DNA of 64,000 bases from Paraburkholderia rhizosphaerae (GTDB lineage: Bacteria > Pseudomonadota > Gammaproteobacteria > Burkholderiales > Burkholderiaceae), in contig NZ_SORE01000013.1 of NCBI RefSeq assembly GCF_004366595.1, positions 1 to 64,000 on the forward strand, given 5' to 3'. The position numbers and the translations under genes are program-made. A model generated the notes under the pieces. The model saw only the letters and a list, made by a program, of their open reading frames with translations. It did not search any database and was not told where the DNA came from. The first letter of the stretch is position 1, and each line of letters begins with the position of its first letter. Below, piece after piece: positions 8,586-17,503 of this stretch.

Positions 8586-9954
8586 AAGGGCGTCCAATCG
8601 AGTGGTAGTCGATGCCAAGCTCGGTCATCGCGTCCGGTTCATACAGATTGCGGCCATCGAAAATCAACGGTGACTTCAGCGCCGATTTCAGATGCACGAA
8701 GTCCGGGCTCTTGAACTCTTTCCACTCGGTCACGACGACGAGGGCGTCCGCGCCCGTCAGCGCATCGTCCTGCGTGCCGACGAATTGCAGACGCGCCGCT
8801 TGCGCGGGTGCGTGGTGCAGATCGATCGCGAACACGCGGCGCGCTTCGTCGAGCGCGACCGGATCGTATGCGCGCACCGTCGCGCCGCGCGCGAGCAGCG
8901 CCGCGATCAGCCGCCGGCTCGGCGCTTCGCGCATATCGTCGGTGTTCGGCTTGAATGCGAGCCCCCAGACCGCGAACGTGCGACCGGTCAGATCCTCGCC
9001 GAGGGTTTGCGTGATCTTGCGCACGAGCACTTCCTTCTGCTCGTGGTTCACTTCTTCGACCGCTTCGAGAATTCGCAGATTGTGGCCCGACTCGCTGCCG
9101 GTGCGGATCAACGCCTGCACGTCCTTCGGAAAGCACGAGCCGCCGTAGCCAACGCCCGCGTACAGAAAGTGATAGCCGATGCGCGGGTCGGAACCGATAC
9201 CGCGCCGCACCGCATCGATATCGGCGCCGACCCGTTCCGCGAGATTCGCCATTTCGTTCATGAACGAGATGCGTGTCGCGAGCATCGCATTCGCCGCGTA
9301 CTTCGTGAATTCCGCGGAGCGCACGTCCATGTACATCGTGCGCTCGTGGTTGCGGTTGAACGGTGCATAGAGGCGCTTCATCAGATCACGCGCCTTTTCG
9401 CCGGGCACGTCGTTGTCGATGCCGATCACGATCCGGTCGGGGCGCATGAAATCGTCGACGGCCGCGCCTTCCTTCAAAAATTCCGGGTTCGACACGATCG
9501 AGAACGCGTGCTGCAGACTCCCCGCGAGACCGCGCGCCGCCAGTTGCTCGCCGACCACCTCGCGCACGCGTGCCGCGGTGCCGACCGGCACCGTCGATTT
9601 GTCGACGATCACCTTGAAGCTGTCCATATAGCGGCCGATATTGCGCGCCGCTTCGAGCACGTATTGAAGATCGGCGGAACCGTCTTCGTCGGGCGGCGTG
9701 CCGACCGCGATGAACTGGATGTCGCCATGGCGCACGCTCGCTTCGATGTCGGTCGAAAACGTAATGCGCCCGGCCGCGCGGGTGCGCGCAATGATTTCCC
9801 GCAGACCCGGCTCGTGAATCGGCACGCCGCCGCCATTCAGGATGTCGATTTTGCGCGGATCGACGTCGAGGCAAAACACATCGTTGCCGACCTCCGCGAG
9901 ACACGCGCCGGTGACAAGGCCGACATAACCCGTGCCGATGATGGTGACTTTCAT
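8539..9954 (-). CDS. ugd: UDP-glucose 6-dehydrogenase
   Basis: The 471-residue protein begins MKVTIIGTGYVGLVTGACL, a Rossmann NAD-binding start. It carries DKSTVPVGT (118-126) and the catalytic cysteine Cys274 in YGGSCFPKD. It oxidises UDP-glucose to UDP-glucuronate, the precursor of aminoarabinose and acidic exopolysaccharides; in Burkholderia relatives aminoarabinose on lipid A is important, although that pathway is not in this window. ATG 9954 is supported by a GGAAAG motif upstream. hldA and hldD follow on the same strand. Confidence 0.95.
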   Translation of the reverse strand: MKVTIIGTGYVGLVTGACLAEVGNDVFCLDVDPRKIDILNGGGVPIHEPGLREIIARTRAAGRITFSTDIEASVRHGDIQFIAVGTPPDEDGSADLQYVLEAARNIGRYMDSFKVIVDKSTVPVGTAARVREVVGEQLAARGLAGSLQHAFSIVSNPEFLKEGAAVDDFMRPDRIVIGIDNDVPGEKARDLMKRLYAPFNRNHERTMYMDVRSAEFTKYAANAMLATRISFMNEMANLAERVGADIDAVRRGIGSDPRIGYHFLYAGVGYGGSCFPKDVQALIRTGSESGHNLRILEAVEEVNHEQKEVLVRKITQTLGEDLTGRTFAVWGLAFKPNTDDMREAPSRRLIAALLARGATVRAYDPVALDEARRVFAIDLHHAPAQAARLQFVGTQDDALTGADALVVVTEWKEFKSPDFVHLKSALKSPLIFDGRNLYEPDAMTELGIDYHSIGRPYVAATEVTTDGARRA

Positions 9955-10044
9955 ACGCTTTCCGGTAGTAGGGTCCGGTGAAGGCATCCGGCGGCAAGCC
10001 GGAGCGTTATTTCATCAGTGATGCTACGGTGCTGATCCGCTCTT

Positions 10045-10089
10045 CTGTTTGCTCTGTTGGCTTTGTCGGCTTTGTTCGCTTCGTTCGCA
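10045..10089. repeat. Five imperfect 9-bp tandem repeats between ugd and lapB
   Basis: Five consecutive 9-mers read ctgtttgct, ctgttggct, ttgtcggct, ttgttcgct and tcgttcgca. They lie in the 238-bp gap between lapB and ugd. No function can be assigned. Confidence 0.6.
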
Positions 10090-10192
10090 TTATGTGACGC
10101 TGGATTTCGATGAGCCTTTGGGCCTGTCATTGCACCCGGCGTCGCAACTGCGACGGCCGCCGCAACCGCGAGCGCGACCGATGTCAGCGCAC

Positions 10193-11368
10193 TCAATTCG
10201 ATGCGGTAATCGGTTCGACCCGGCGCGGCGCGTAAGTCTCCCAGCCGCTGCAACCCGGACACTGCCAGTAGAAAAGCCGAGCCCGGAAGCCGCAATTCTG
10301 GCACGTATACCGTGGCAGGTTTTTGGTGCGCTGCCGAATCAGCGTACGCATCAATTCGAGTTCGCTGCGGCGCGGCTCTTCGGCCTTTGCCTGCTGCGCT
10401 TCGAGCAGGCGCGTCATGCCGGCGAGATTCGGCGACTTCTGCATTTGCGTGCGCGCCAGCGCATGCGCGGCGTCAAGCCCGCGCAATGCCGCGACATACT
10501 GGTAACCGACGTCGAGCAGATCGTTCGACGGATAGTCGTCGACCCATTGCGTAAGCAGGTCCGCGCCCTCTTCCTGGCGGCCTAGCGCTTCGTACGCCTT
10601 CATCACCTTTTCGGCGACGAGCGGCAGGTACGCGGGGTTCTGCTCCTCGACACGACGCCATTGCGCGATCGCGTTTTCATACGCGCCAGCCGCCGCATCG
10701 ACATCGCCGAACAGGATTGTCGCGCGCACATTCTGCGCGTTCGCATGTAGCGCGAGATCGAGTTGGTGCTGCGCTTCGTCCGGTTTCTTCTGCTGCAGCG
10801 CTTCCTGCGCGAGTTCGCAGTGGAACTGTGCGATCTCCTTGCCAAGCGGCTCGGCGCCCATCGCTTCGAGCCGCTGTGCGGTATCGATCGACTTGTGCCA
10901 GTCCTTTTCGATCTCGTAGATAGTCAGCAGCGCGCGCTGCGCGCCCAGCGCGCGGTCGCCCGTTTGCAGCATACGGAAGGTTTCTTCGGCGCGGTCGAGC
11001 AGACCCGCTTTCAAAAAATCCTGGCCGAGTTCGTAAAGCGCATGATCGCGCTCGGTCACCGGCAGATCCGACCGGCTCAGCAGATTTTGATGCACGCGGA
11101 TCGCGCGGTCCGTCTCGCCGCGGCGCCGGAACAGGTTGCCCAGCGCGAAATGCAGTTCGATCGTTTCCGGGTCAAGTTTGACCACCTCAATAAACGCATC
11201 GATGGCCTGGTCCGGCTGTTCGTTCAACAGAAAATTCAGGCCGCGAAAATACGAACGCGGCAGATTCGCGCTTTCGGACAACAGCGCCTTGAGGTCGTAG
11301 CGCGCGGCAATCCAGCCGAACGCGAATGCGACGGGAATGACGAGCAGCCACCAGAAGTCCAGATCCAT
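10193..11368 (-). CDS. lapB: LPS assembly protein B (TPR/rubredoxin protein LapB, YciM)
   Basis: This 391-residue protein has an N-terminal membrane anchor (MDLDFWWLLVIPVAFAFGWI), a long series of TPR helices from about residue 35 to 330, and a C-terminal rubredoxin-like zinc module with Cys356, Cys359, Cys370 and Cys373. LapB sits on the cytoplasmic face of the inner membrane and guides FtsH to degrade LpxC, so tuning LPS synthesis. Start ATG 11368 gives the family N-terminus. lapA lies directly upstream on the same strand, the usual lapAB arrangement. Confidence 0.94.
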   Translation of the reverse strand: MDLDFWWLLVIPVAFAFGWIAARYDLKALLSESANLPRSYFRGLNFLLNEQPDQAIDAFIEVVKLDPETIELHFALGNLFRRRGETDRAIRVHQNLLSRSDLPVTERDHALYELGQDFLKAGLLDRAEETFRMLQTGDRALGAQRALLTIYEIEKDWHKSIDTAQRLEAMGAEPLGKEIAQFHCELAQEALQQKKPDEAQHQLDLALHANAQNVRATILFGDVDAAAGAYENAIAQWRRVEEQNPAYLPLVAEKVMKAYEALGRQEEGADLLTQWVDDYPSNDLLDVGYQYVAALRGLDAAHALARTQMQKSPNLAGMTRLLEAQQAKAEEPRRSELELMRTLIRQRTKNLPRYTCQNCGFRARLFYWQCPGCSGWETYAPRRVEPITASN

Positions 11369-11433
11369 GCGAAATGAGCGGAAAAGCACAAAAAGCGTAG
11401 GCCGCGCGATGGGCGCGCGCGGTGCGTGAATGC

Positions 11434-11727
11434 CTAAATCAGCGGCGGCAGTGGCGGCTCTTCGACGACGACCGGCGTCTCGCGCGCGGTGCGCAACTCA
11501 CGCTTGAGCCGACCGTTTTCGAGCCGCAACCGGAATACTCCTGGCATAGCCGACACGAGCCCCGCCAGCAGACCGACTACAAAGAACGCGAGCCCGATCA
11601 GAATCAACGGGGCTTGCCACGCATAACCGGCGAGGAAATTCAGCGTGGCGGGCTGCGTATTGGATAGTGCGAGTACCAGCAGCAGCACGAACACCAGCAC
11701 GCGGATCAACCAGACGATAAATTTCAT
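11434..11727 (-). CDS. lapA: LapA family inner-membrane protein (DUF1049)
   Basis: A 97-residue protein with two hydrophobic segments (residues about 5-23 and 40-62) followed by a basic amphipathic stretch RLRLENGRLKRELRTA and an acidic/proline tail. This is the LapA layout. LapA works with LapB and FtsH in control of LpxC and LPS amount. It lies 65 bp upstream of lapB and is likely in the same transcript. Confidence 0.9.
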   Translation of the reverse strand: MKFIVWLIRVLVFVLLLVLALSNTQPATLNFLAGYAWQAPLILIGLAFFVVGLLAGLVSAMPGVFRLRLENGRLKRELRTARETPVVVEEPPLPPLI

Positions 11728-12091
11728 TTACGGATCTCTTGACGGCGGTTGCGGGAAGGACGCCGGCTTGATGACGCGTCGCGCCACGGTGTTTGCCCGC
11801 GCCGAAGTGACCCGTATTGTAAATGAAGCCCCGTCGATGGGCGCAAGCCGGCTTGCGCGGCGAATCGATTCTGTGCGCGTGCGTTGCGGCGATGCACCAG
11901 GACATCGAATGCCACTCCACGATGCGCGAAAAAAAAGCGCCCGAGGGCGCTTTCTGATGTTTGCTGTGCTTCTGGTCTTTGCCTTCCTACCTGGCCCGTA
12001 CGCTGGACACTGGCTTGACGGCAAACGGTCTGAATGGTCCGACAGGCCTGACGCCGGTCGTACGCGCTTCGCGGCGCATACGAACCGCGCG
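11728..12091. other. Intergenic region between ihfB and lapA
   Basis: The region holds the ihfB terminator near 11926-11955 and presumably the lapAB promoter in its left half. I see no gene in it; short frames crossing it have no family character. Confidence 0.6.
11926..11955 (-). terminator. Intrinsic terminator after ihfB
   Basis: A GC stem (AGCGCCC at 11936-11942, GGGCGCT at 11945-11951) has an A8 run on its left, which is a T-run on the minus strand. It separates the supraoperon end from lapAB. Confidence 0.8.
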
Positions 12092-12424
12092 TTACTGATC
12101 GTCGTCGGACCCGTCGGCCGCTTCGTCCTTCAACGGCTCGCCGGCACGCCGGTCGACCCGCTCACGCAGTTCCTTGCCGGGCTTGAAGTGCGGTACGTAC
12201 TTTTCGGGCACCAGCACCTTTTCACCCGACTTCGGATTGCGCCCGACTCGCGACGGGCGACGATTCAGGCCAAAGCTGCCGAAGCCGCGAATCTCGATGC
12301 GATGACCATTGGCAAGCGCCTCCGACATCGCATCGAGCATCGTCTTCACCGCGAAATCCGCATCTTTCAATACAAGCTGCGGAAATCGCGTGGCCAGTTG
12401 GGCGACCAATTCCGATTTGGTCAT
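12092..12424 (-). CDS. ihfB: Integration host factor subunit beta
   Basis: A 110-residue HU/IHF-fold protein starting MTKSELVAQLA. The DNA-intercalating arm reads RVGRNPKSGEKVLVP, with the conserved proline in RNPKSG. Together with IHF-alpha it bends DNA at specific sites in nucleoid organisation, transcription and recombination. The family's usual length is about 94-100; here an extra acidic tail ends ADGSDDDQ. It starts about 22 bp after the rpsA stop on the same strand, the conserved rpsA-ihfB pairing. Confidence 0.96.
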   Translation of the reverse strand: MTKSELVAQLATRFPQLVLKDADFAVKTMLDAMSEALANGHRIEIRGFGSFGLNRRPSRVGRNPKSGEKVLVPEKYVPHFKPGKELRERVDRRAGEPLKDEAADGSDDDQ

Positions 12425-12446
12425 TCTGCAGCAGACCTCTTAAGGC

Positions 12447-14159
12447 TTACTGGTTCTGGCCGTCGAGCTTGGCCTTCAGGAGCGCGCCGAGATTCGTCGT
12501 GCCGCTTGCCGCCGCGTTCGTGTCAGCCTGCAGACCGCGCATCGCTTCCTGCTGCTCGGCCGAGTCCTTCGCCTTGATCGACAGGTTGATGCCACGCGAC
12601 TTGCGATCGATGTTGATGATCATCGCGTTGACCTTGTCGCCTTCCTTCAGCACGTTGCGTGCATCTTCGACGCGATCTTGCGCGATTTCCGAAGCACGCA
12701 GGTAGCCTTCGACGTCCACGCCGAGCGTCACAACCGCGCCCTTCGCATCCACCGACTTCACGACGCCGTCGACGATCGCACCCTTGTCGTTCATCGCAAC
12801 GAAATTGCTGAACGGGTCGCCTTCGAGCTGCTTGATGCCCAGCGAAATACGTTCTTTCTCGACGTCGATGCCGAGCACGACCGCTTCCACTTCGTCGCCC
12901 TTCTTGTACTTGCGCACGGCCTCTTCGCCGCTCTCGCTCCACGACAGGTCCGACAGGTGAACCAGACCGTCGATGCCGCCCGGCAGACCGATGAATACGC
13001 CGAAGTCGGTGATCGACTTGATTGCGCCCTGGATCTTGTCGCCCTTCTTGAAGTTGCGGCTGAAGTCATCCCACGGATTCGGCTTGCACTGCTTCATGCC
13101 GAGGCTGATACGGCGGCGGTCTTCGTCGATCTCGAGCACCATGACTTCGACTTCGTCGCCCAGCTGGACAACCTTCGACGGCGCAACGTTCTTGTTGGTC
13201 CAGTCCATTTCCGACACGTGGACGAGGCCTTCGATGCCCGATTCGACTTCGACGAACGCGCCGTAGTCGGTGATGTTCGTGACCTTACCGAACAGACGCG
13301 TGCCCGACGGGTAACGGCGCGAGATGCCTTCCCACGGATCGTCGCCCAGTTGTTTGATACCGAGCGAAACGCGGTTCTTTTCCTGGTCGAACTTGAGGAT
13401 CTTCGCGGTGACTTCCTGGCCAACCGACAGCACTTCGCTCGGGTGACGCACGCGACGCCATGCGATGTCGGTGATGTGCAGCAGGCCGTCGATACCGCCG
13501 AGGTCCACGAACGCGCCGTAATCCGTAATGTTCTTCACCACGCCTTCGACGATCGCGCCTTCCTTCAGCGTCTCGAGCAGCTTCGCGCGCTCTTCGCCTT
13601 GTGTCGCTTCGATGACCGCACGGCGCGACAGCACGACGTTGTTACGCTTGCGGTCGAGCTTGATCACGCGGAACTCGAGCGTCTTGCCTTCGTACGGCGT
13701 CGTGTCCTTGACCGGACGCGTGTCGACCAGCGAACCCGGCAGGAACGCGCGGATGCCGTTGACCATCACGGTCATGCCGCCCTTGACCTTGCCGGTGATC
13801 GTGCCGGTCACGAGTTCGTTGTTGTCCAGCGCCTTTTCCAGCGACAGCCACGAAGCGAGACGCTTCGCCTTGTCGCGCGACAGGATGGTGTCGCCGTAGC
13901 CATTTTCGAGCGCGTCGATCGCGACGGAAACGAAGTCGCCCGCCTGCACTTCTACCTCGCCCGCGTCATTCAGGAACTCTTCGAGCGGGATGTAGGCTTC
14001 GGACTTCAGACCAGCGTTGACGACCACGAAGTTGTGGTCCACACGCACGACTTCGGCGGAAATCACTTCGCCGGCGCGCATGTCTTGCTTGGTCAGCGAC
14101 TCTTCGAACAGAGCCGCAAAGGATTCGGTATTCGGGGTAGAAGTTTGCAGGTCGGACAT
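12447..14159 (-). CDS. rpsA: 30S ribosomal protein S1
   Basis: A 570-residue protein made of six S1 RNA-binding repeats. Typical repeat signatures include ITDYGAFVDLGGIDGLLHI, TDYGAFVEVESGIEGLVHVS and TDFGVFIGLPGGIDGLVHL. S1 binds mRNA leaders on the small ribosomal subunit and is required for initiation on most mRNAs. The length is normal for the family. The 254-bp gap upstream to cmk has room for its own promoter; ihfB follows closely. Confidence 0.97.
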   Translation of the reverse strand: MSDLQTSTPNTESFAALFEESLTKQDMRAGEVISAEVVRVDHNFVVVNAGLKSEAYIPLEEFLNDAGEVEVQAGDFVSVAIDALENGYGDTILSRDKAKRLASWLSLEKALDNNELVTGTITGKVKGGMTVMVNGIRAFLPGSLVDTRPVKDTTPYEGKTLEFRVIKLDRKRNNVVLSRRAVIEATQGEERAKLLETLKEGAIVEGVVKNITDYGAFVDLGGIDGLLHITDIAWRRVRHPSEVLSVGQEVTAKILKFDQEKNRVSLGIKQLGDDPWEGISRRYPSGTRLFGKVTNITDYGAFVEVESGIEGLVHVSEMDWTNKNVAPSKVVQLGDEVEVMVLEIDEDRRRISLGMKQCKPNPWDDFSRNFKKGDKIQGAIKSITDFGVFIGLPGGIDGLVHLSDLSWSESGEEAVRKYKKGDEVEAVVLGIDVEKERISLGIKQLEGDPFSNFVAMNDKGAIVDGVVKSVDAKGAVVTLGVDVEGYLRASEIAQDRVEDARNVLKEGDKVNAMIINIDRKSRGINLSIKAKDSAEQQEAMRGLQADTNAAASGTTNLGALLKAKLDGQNQ

Positions 14160-14413
14160 AAAAATCAGAATTGGTATGGCTTCCGCGTTACCAGGCCGGT
14201 CTTGCTAGCGAGACACGGCACGACGGAGTATTCGAACGCCACACGGGGTTAAGGGGTGGATACACGCTTCGCCACACTGGCGGAGCACCAACTACGTACT
14301 GCCTTGCTACGGTCTACTACGATCGTTCGACGCGGATTTTGAAACCCGGTAAAACCCGGCATTCACTCAGCCATTCCGGATTTCCCGAACTTCTGTTCGC
14401 CGTTCGTGTGCTT

Positions 14414-15097
14414 TTACGCTTTCACGCTGGCGTGATGCCACTGGACGACCTGGTCGACCGCTTCGTCAATCGACAGCGTGGACGTATCCAGCAGCTTTGC
14501 ATCGGCTGCGGGCTTGAGCGGCGCGGCAGTGCGCTGACTGTCGCGCTCGTCGCGTTCGCGCAAATCCCGGAGCAAGTCATCCATATTAGCAGAAAATCCT
14601 TTTTGGATCAATTGCTTATGCCGGCGCGCCGCACGCGCCTCGACGCTTGCTGTCAGGAACACTTTTAGACCCGCATCGGGGAAGATCACCGTGCCCATGT
14701 CGCGGCCATCGGCGACCAGTCCGGGCACCTTGCGAAACGCGCGCTGCCGCGCGACCAGCGCGGCTCGCACCGGCGCGTGTATGGCGATCGCCGACGCCCG
14801 GTTGCCGATCTCCTCGGCGCGAATCTCAGTCGATACATCGACGCCGTCGAGCTGCGCGATGCCTTCGCGGAACGTGATGTGCAGATCGTCAATCAGTTTT
14901 GCAAGGGAATCGGCATCGTCGGGCGCAATGTCGTAGCGGATGCTGGCGAGCGCGGCAAGCCGGTACAGCGCGCCGCTATCGAGCAGGTGGAACCCGAGTT
15001 GGGCGGCGACCAGCGCGGCGACGGTGCCCTTGCCGGAGGCAGTCGGGCCGTCGATCGTGATGACGGGCGTCTGGTGAAAGGGACGGGTCGGTTTCAT
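14414..15097 (-). CDS. cmk: Cytidylate kinase
   Basis: A 227-residue kinase beginning MKPTRPFHQTPVITIDGP, with the P-loop GPTASGKGT at residues 17-25. DGRDMGTVIFPDAGLKVFLTAS is the conserved CMP-binding/central part of the family. It phosphorylates CMP and dCMP to the diphosphates. It lies between aroA and rpsA on the same strand, a conserved beta- and gamma-proteobacterial order. Confidence 0.96.
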   Translation of the reverse strand: MKPTRPFHQTPVITIDGPTASGKGTVAALVAAQLGFHLLDSGALYRLAALASIRYDIAPDDADSLAKLIDDLHITFREGIAQLDGVDVSTEIRAEEIGNRASAIAIHAPVRAALVARQRAFRKVPGLVADGRDMGTVIFPDAGLKVFLTASVEARAARRHKQLIQKGFSANMDDLLRDLRERDERDSQRTAAPLKPAADAKLLDTSTLSIDEAVDQVVQWHHASVKA

Positions 15098-15149
15098 CTA
15101 ATAGTGTGGTCAGTCGCGCGTCGGCTCGGTCGGGACGAAGTCCAGGAAA

Positions 15150-16454
15150 TTATGGCTGCGCGAGCGCGATAAAGCGCTCGAAATAATCGGGGAACGTCTT
15201 CGCGACGCACTTCGGGTCGTTGATACGCACCGGCACCCGGCCGAGGCTCACCAGCGAAAAGCACATCGCCATACGATGATCGTCATACGTATCGATCGCC
15301 GCATTCGGCGTCAATTTCGCCGGCGGCACGACCACAAGATGATCTTCACCCTCGGTCACTTTCGCGCCCACCTTGCGCAGTTCGGTGGCCATCGCGGCCA
15401 GCCGATCGGTTTCCTTGACGCGCCAGCTCGCAATGTTGCGCAGTGTCGTCGCACCGTCGGCGAACAACGCCGCGACGGCGATCGTCATCGCGGCGTCCGG
15501 AATCAGGTTGAAATCCATGTCGATCGGTTCGAGCTTGCCGTCGTCCCGGCCGACGCCGCGCACCTCAATCCAGTCGTCACCCATCAACACGTTCCCGCCC
15601 ATTCTGATCAGCGCGTCGGCAAAGCCGATGTCGCCCTGAATGCTCGCGCGGCCCACGCCTTCGACGCGCAGCGGCCCGCCGCCGAGCACGCCGGCAGCAA
15701 GGAAGTACGACGCCGACGACGCATCGCCCTCGACCATGATTCGCCCCGGCGACTGATAGCGCACCCCCGCCGGCACCGTGAAGCGATGCCAGCCGTCGCG
15801 CTCGACCTCGACGCCAAAGCGCGCCATCAGCTTCATCGTGATGTCGATATACGGTTTCGAGATCAGTTCGCCGTCCACCTCGAGCACCGTCGCGCCGTTG
15901 CCGTTGCGCACGAGCGGCAGCGTCATCAGCAGCGCGGTCAGGAACTGGCTCGACACGTCGCCACGCACGCGGATCGGCGCTTCGACGGTGATCTGCGCCG
16001 GGCGGATACGCAGCGGCGGATAACCTTCGTTCTGCTCGTATTCGATGTTCGCGCCGATCTGCCGCAGCCCGTCGACCAGATCGCCGATCGGCCGCTCGTG
16101 CATGCGCGGCACGCCGTGCACGCGGTAATTGCCGCCGTTCACCGCCAGCGCGGCCGTCAGCGGCCGGATCGCGGTGCCCGCGTTACCAAGGAACAGATCG
16201 GCGGTACGCGCGGTAAACGCACCGCGCGTACCGGTCACCACGCAGACGTCGCCGTCGCGCTTCAGCTTCACGCCGAGCGTTTCGAGCGCGGCGATCATCA
16301 CGCGCGTATCGTCCGAATCGAGCAGATTCGTGATTGTCGTTTCGCCTTCGGCGAGCGCCGCGAGCAGCAGCACGCGATTCGAAATGCTCTTCGAACCGGG
16401 CAGGCGAATCGTGCCGGACACGCGGGAAAACGGTCCGAGGTCGAGAAAGTCCAT
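15150..16454 (-). CDS. aroA: 3-phosphoshikimate 1-carboxyvinyltransferase (EPSP synthase)
   Basis: The 434-residue protein shows both EPSP synthase signatures: LPGSKSISNR (residues 18-27, Lys22) and LGNAGTAIRPLT (89-100). It joins shikimate-3-phosphate and PEP in the sixth step of chorismate synthesis. In the family motif GNAGTAMRP the methionine is isoleucine here, a mild variation. It follows tyrA by 21 bp and precedes cmk by about 50 bp, inside the aromatic supraoperon. Confidence 0.96.
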   Translation of the reverse strand: MDFLDLGPFSRVSGTIRLPGSKSISNRVLLLAALAEGETTITNLLDSDDTRVMIAALETLGVKLKRDGDVCVVTGTRGAFTARTADLFLGNAGTAIRPLTAALAVNGGNYRVHGVPRMHERPIGDLVDGLRQIGANIEYEQNEGYPPLRIRPAQITVEAPIRVRGDVSSQFLTALLMTLPLVRNGNGATVLEVDGELISKPYIDITMKLMARFGVEVERDGWHRFTVPAGVRYQSPGRIMVEGDASSASYFLAAGVLGGGPLRVEGVGRASIQGDIGFADALIRMGGNVLMGDDWIEVRGVGRDDGKLEPIDMDFNLIPDAAMTIAVAALFADGATTLRNIASWRVKETDRLAAMATELRKVGAKVTEGEDHLVVVPPAKLTPNAAIDTYDDHRMAMCFSLVSLGRVPVRINDPKCVAKTFPDYFERFIALAQP

Positions 16455-16475
16455 GATGGGAGGTCCAGTTTTCTA

Positions 16476-17438
16476 TTATTTCGACGGATCGCCGCCCGAC
16501 GGATCGCCGTTGTACGCGCCAGATTGCGCCGCAGGCCGCGCGGCACGCAGTTGCCAGTCGGCACGCGCGGCGCGCGAGCGGGCAAACACCGCCTCCAGTG
16601 ACGCACCATCGCCCGATTCGATCGCGGTACGCAATGCGACAAGAACCGCAGTGTAACTGTCGATCTCTTCGAGCAGCGCATCACGATTCGCGATGCAGAT
16701 GTCGCGCCACATTTCCGGGCTCGACGCGGCGATTCGCGTGAAATCGCGAAAGCCGCCCGAAGCGAACGCAAACCGCAGCGCCGCGTCGCGCGATTGCAGA
16801 ATCTGCTCGACGTAAGCAAAGGCCAGCACATGCGGCAGATGACTCACCGACGCCAGCACGCGGTCGTGCTGCGGCGGCGCCATCTCATGCACGGTCGCAC
16901 CTGCTGCGCGCCACATGTCGGCGATGCGCGCGAGTGCCGCCGGCGTGTTCTCCGGTAGCGGGCACAGCACGACGTTACGGTCGACATAAAGATCGGGCAA
17001 CGCCGCCTCGACACCGCTCGCTTCGCGTCCGGCGATCGGATGCCCCGGTACGAACTGCCCGATACGCGCGCCGAGCGCCGCGCGCGCGGCTTCGACGACA
17101 TCCGCCTTGGTGCTGCCCGCATCGGTGATTACGGTCGCCGCGCCAAGAAACGGCGCGATGCGCTCGAGGAGCGAGCGCGTCTGCGCGACCGGCGCGGCCA
17201 GCAACACGATGTCCGCACCGTCGAGCGCGGCGGCCAGTGCACGATCGTCGTCGAGCGCGACCGCACTGTCGATCACGCCGAGCTCGCGCGCGCGAACCGT
17301 CGAAGCGGCACTGCGTCCGACGCCGACCACCTCGCGCGCGCCGCCCGTGTTGGCACGTTCGCGCAGCGCGCGCACGAGCGATCCGCCGATCAGTCCAACG
17401 CCGAAAACAACCAGTTTTTCAAAAGAGAACGCAGCCAC
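16476..17438 (-). CDS. tyrA: Prephenate dehydrogenase
   Basis: With a GTG start at 17438 the protein is 320 residues and begins (M)AAFSFEKLVVFGVGLIGGSL, placing the NAD(P) motif GVGLIG at 13-18. The conserved histidine segment GHPIAGREASG is present. It oxidises and decarboxylates prephenate to 4-hydroxyphenylpyruvate for tyrosine synthesis. The open frame continues upstream through hisC sequence, but that extension has no similarity and would lack a start near the domain, so GTG is chosen. The C-terminus ends in a Gly/Asp/Pro-rich tail. Confidence 0.92.
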   Translation of the reverse strand: MAAFSFEKLVVFGVGLIGGSLVRALRERANTGGAREVVGVGRSAASTVRARELGVIDSAVALDDDRALAAALDGADIVLLAAPVAQTRSLLERIAPFLGAATVITDAGSTKADVVEAARAALGARIGQFVPGHPIAGREASGVEAALPDLYVDRNVVLCPLPENTPAALARIADMWRAAGATVHEMAPPQHDRVLASVSHLPHVLAFAYVEQILQSRDAALRFAFASGGFRDFTRIAASSPEMWRDICIANRDALLEEIDSYTAVLVALRTAIESGDGASLEAVFARSRAARADWQLRAARPAAQSGAYNGDPSGGDPSK

Positions 17439-17450
17439 TTGAGCTCGGAT

Positions 17451-17485
17451 AAAAAGCGCGCCGGAAACCGTTGAGCGTCGGCGCG
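17451..17485 (-). terminator. Possible terminator/attenuator between hisC and tyrA
   Basis: On the minus strand CGCGCCG and CGGCGCG (17485-17457) enclose a 15-nt loop and are followed by CTTTTTATCC. It lies inside the supraoperon, so it may act as a partial terminator. Confidence 0.45.
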
Positions 17486-17503
17486 GGGATCGATGTGAAG
17501 CGC

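Noticed and set aside
9960..10192. Small minus-strand frame between lapB and ugd
   Set aside because: Composed mainly of the 9-bp repeat translated as an Asn/Ala/Lys series; no ribosome site and no similarity.
12678..14252. 524-codon plus-strand frame opposite rpsA
   Set aside because: The rpsA product is conserved across its length; the antisense frame has no family character.
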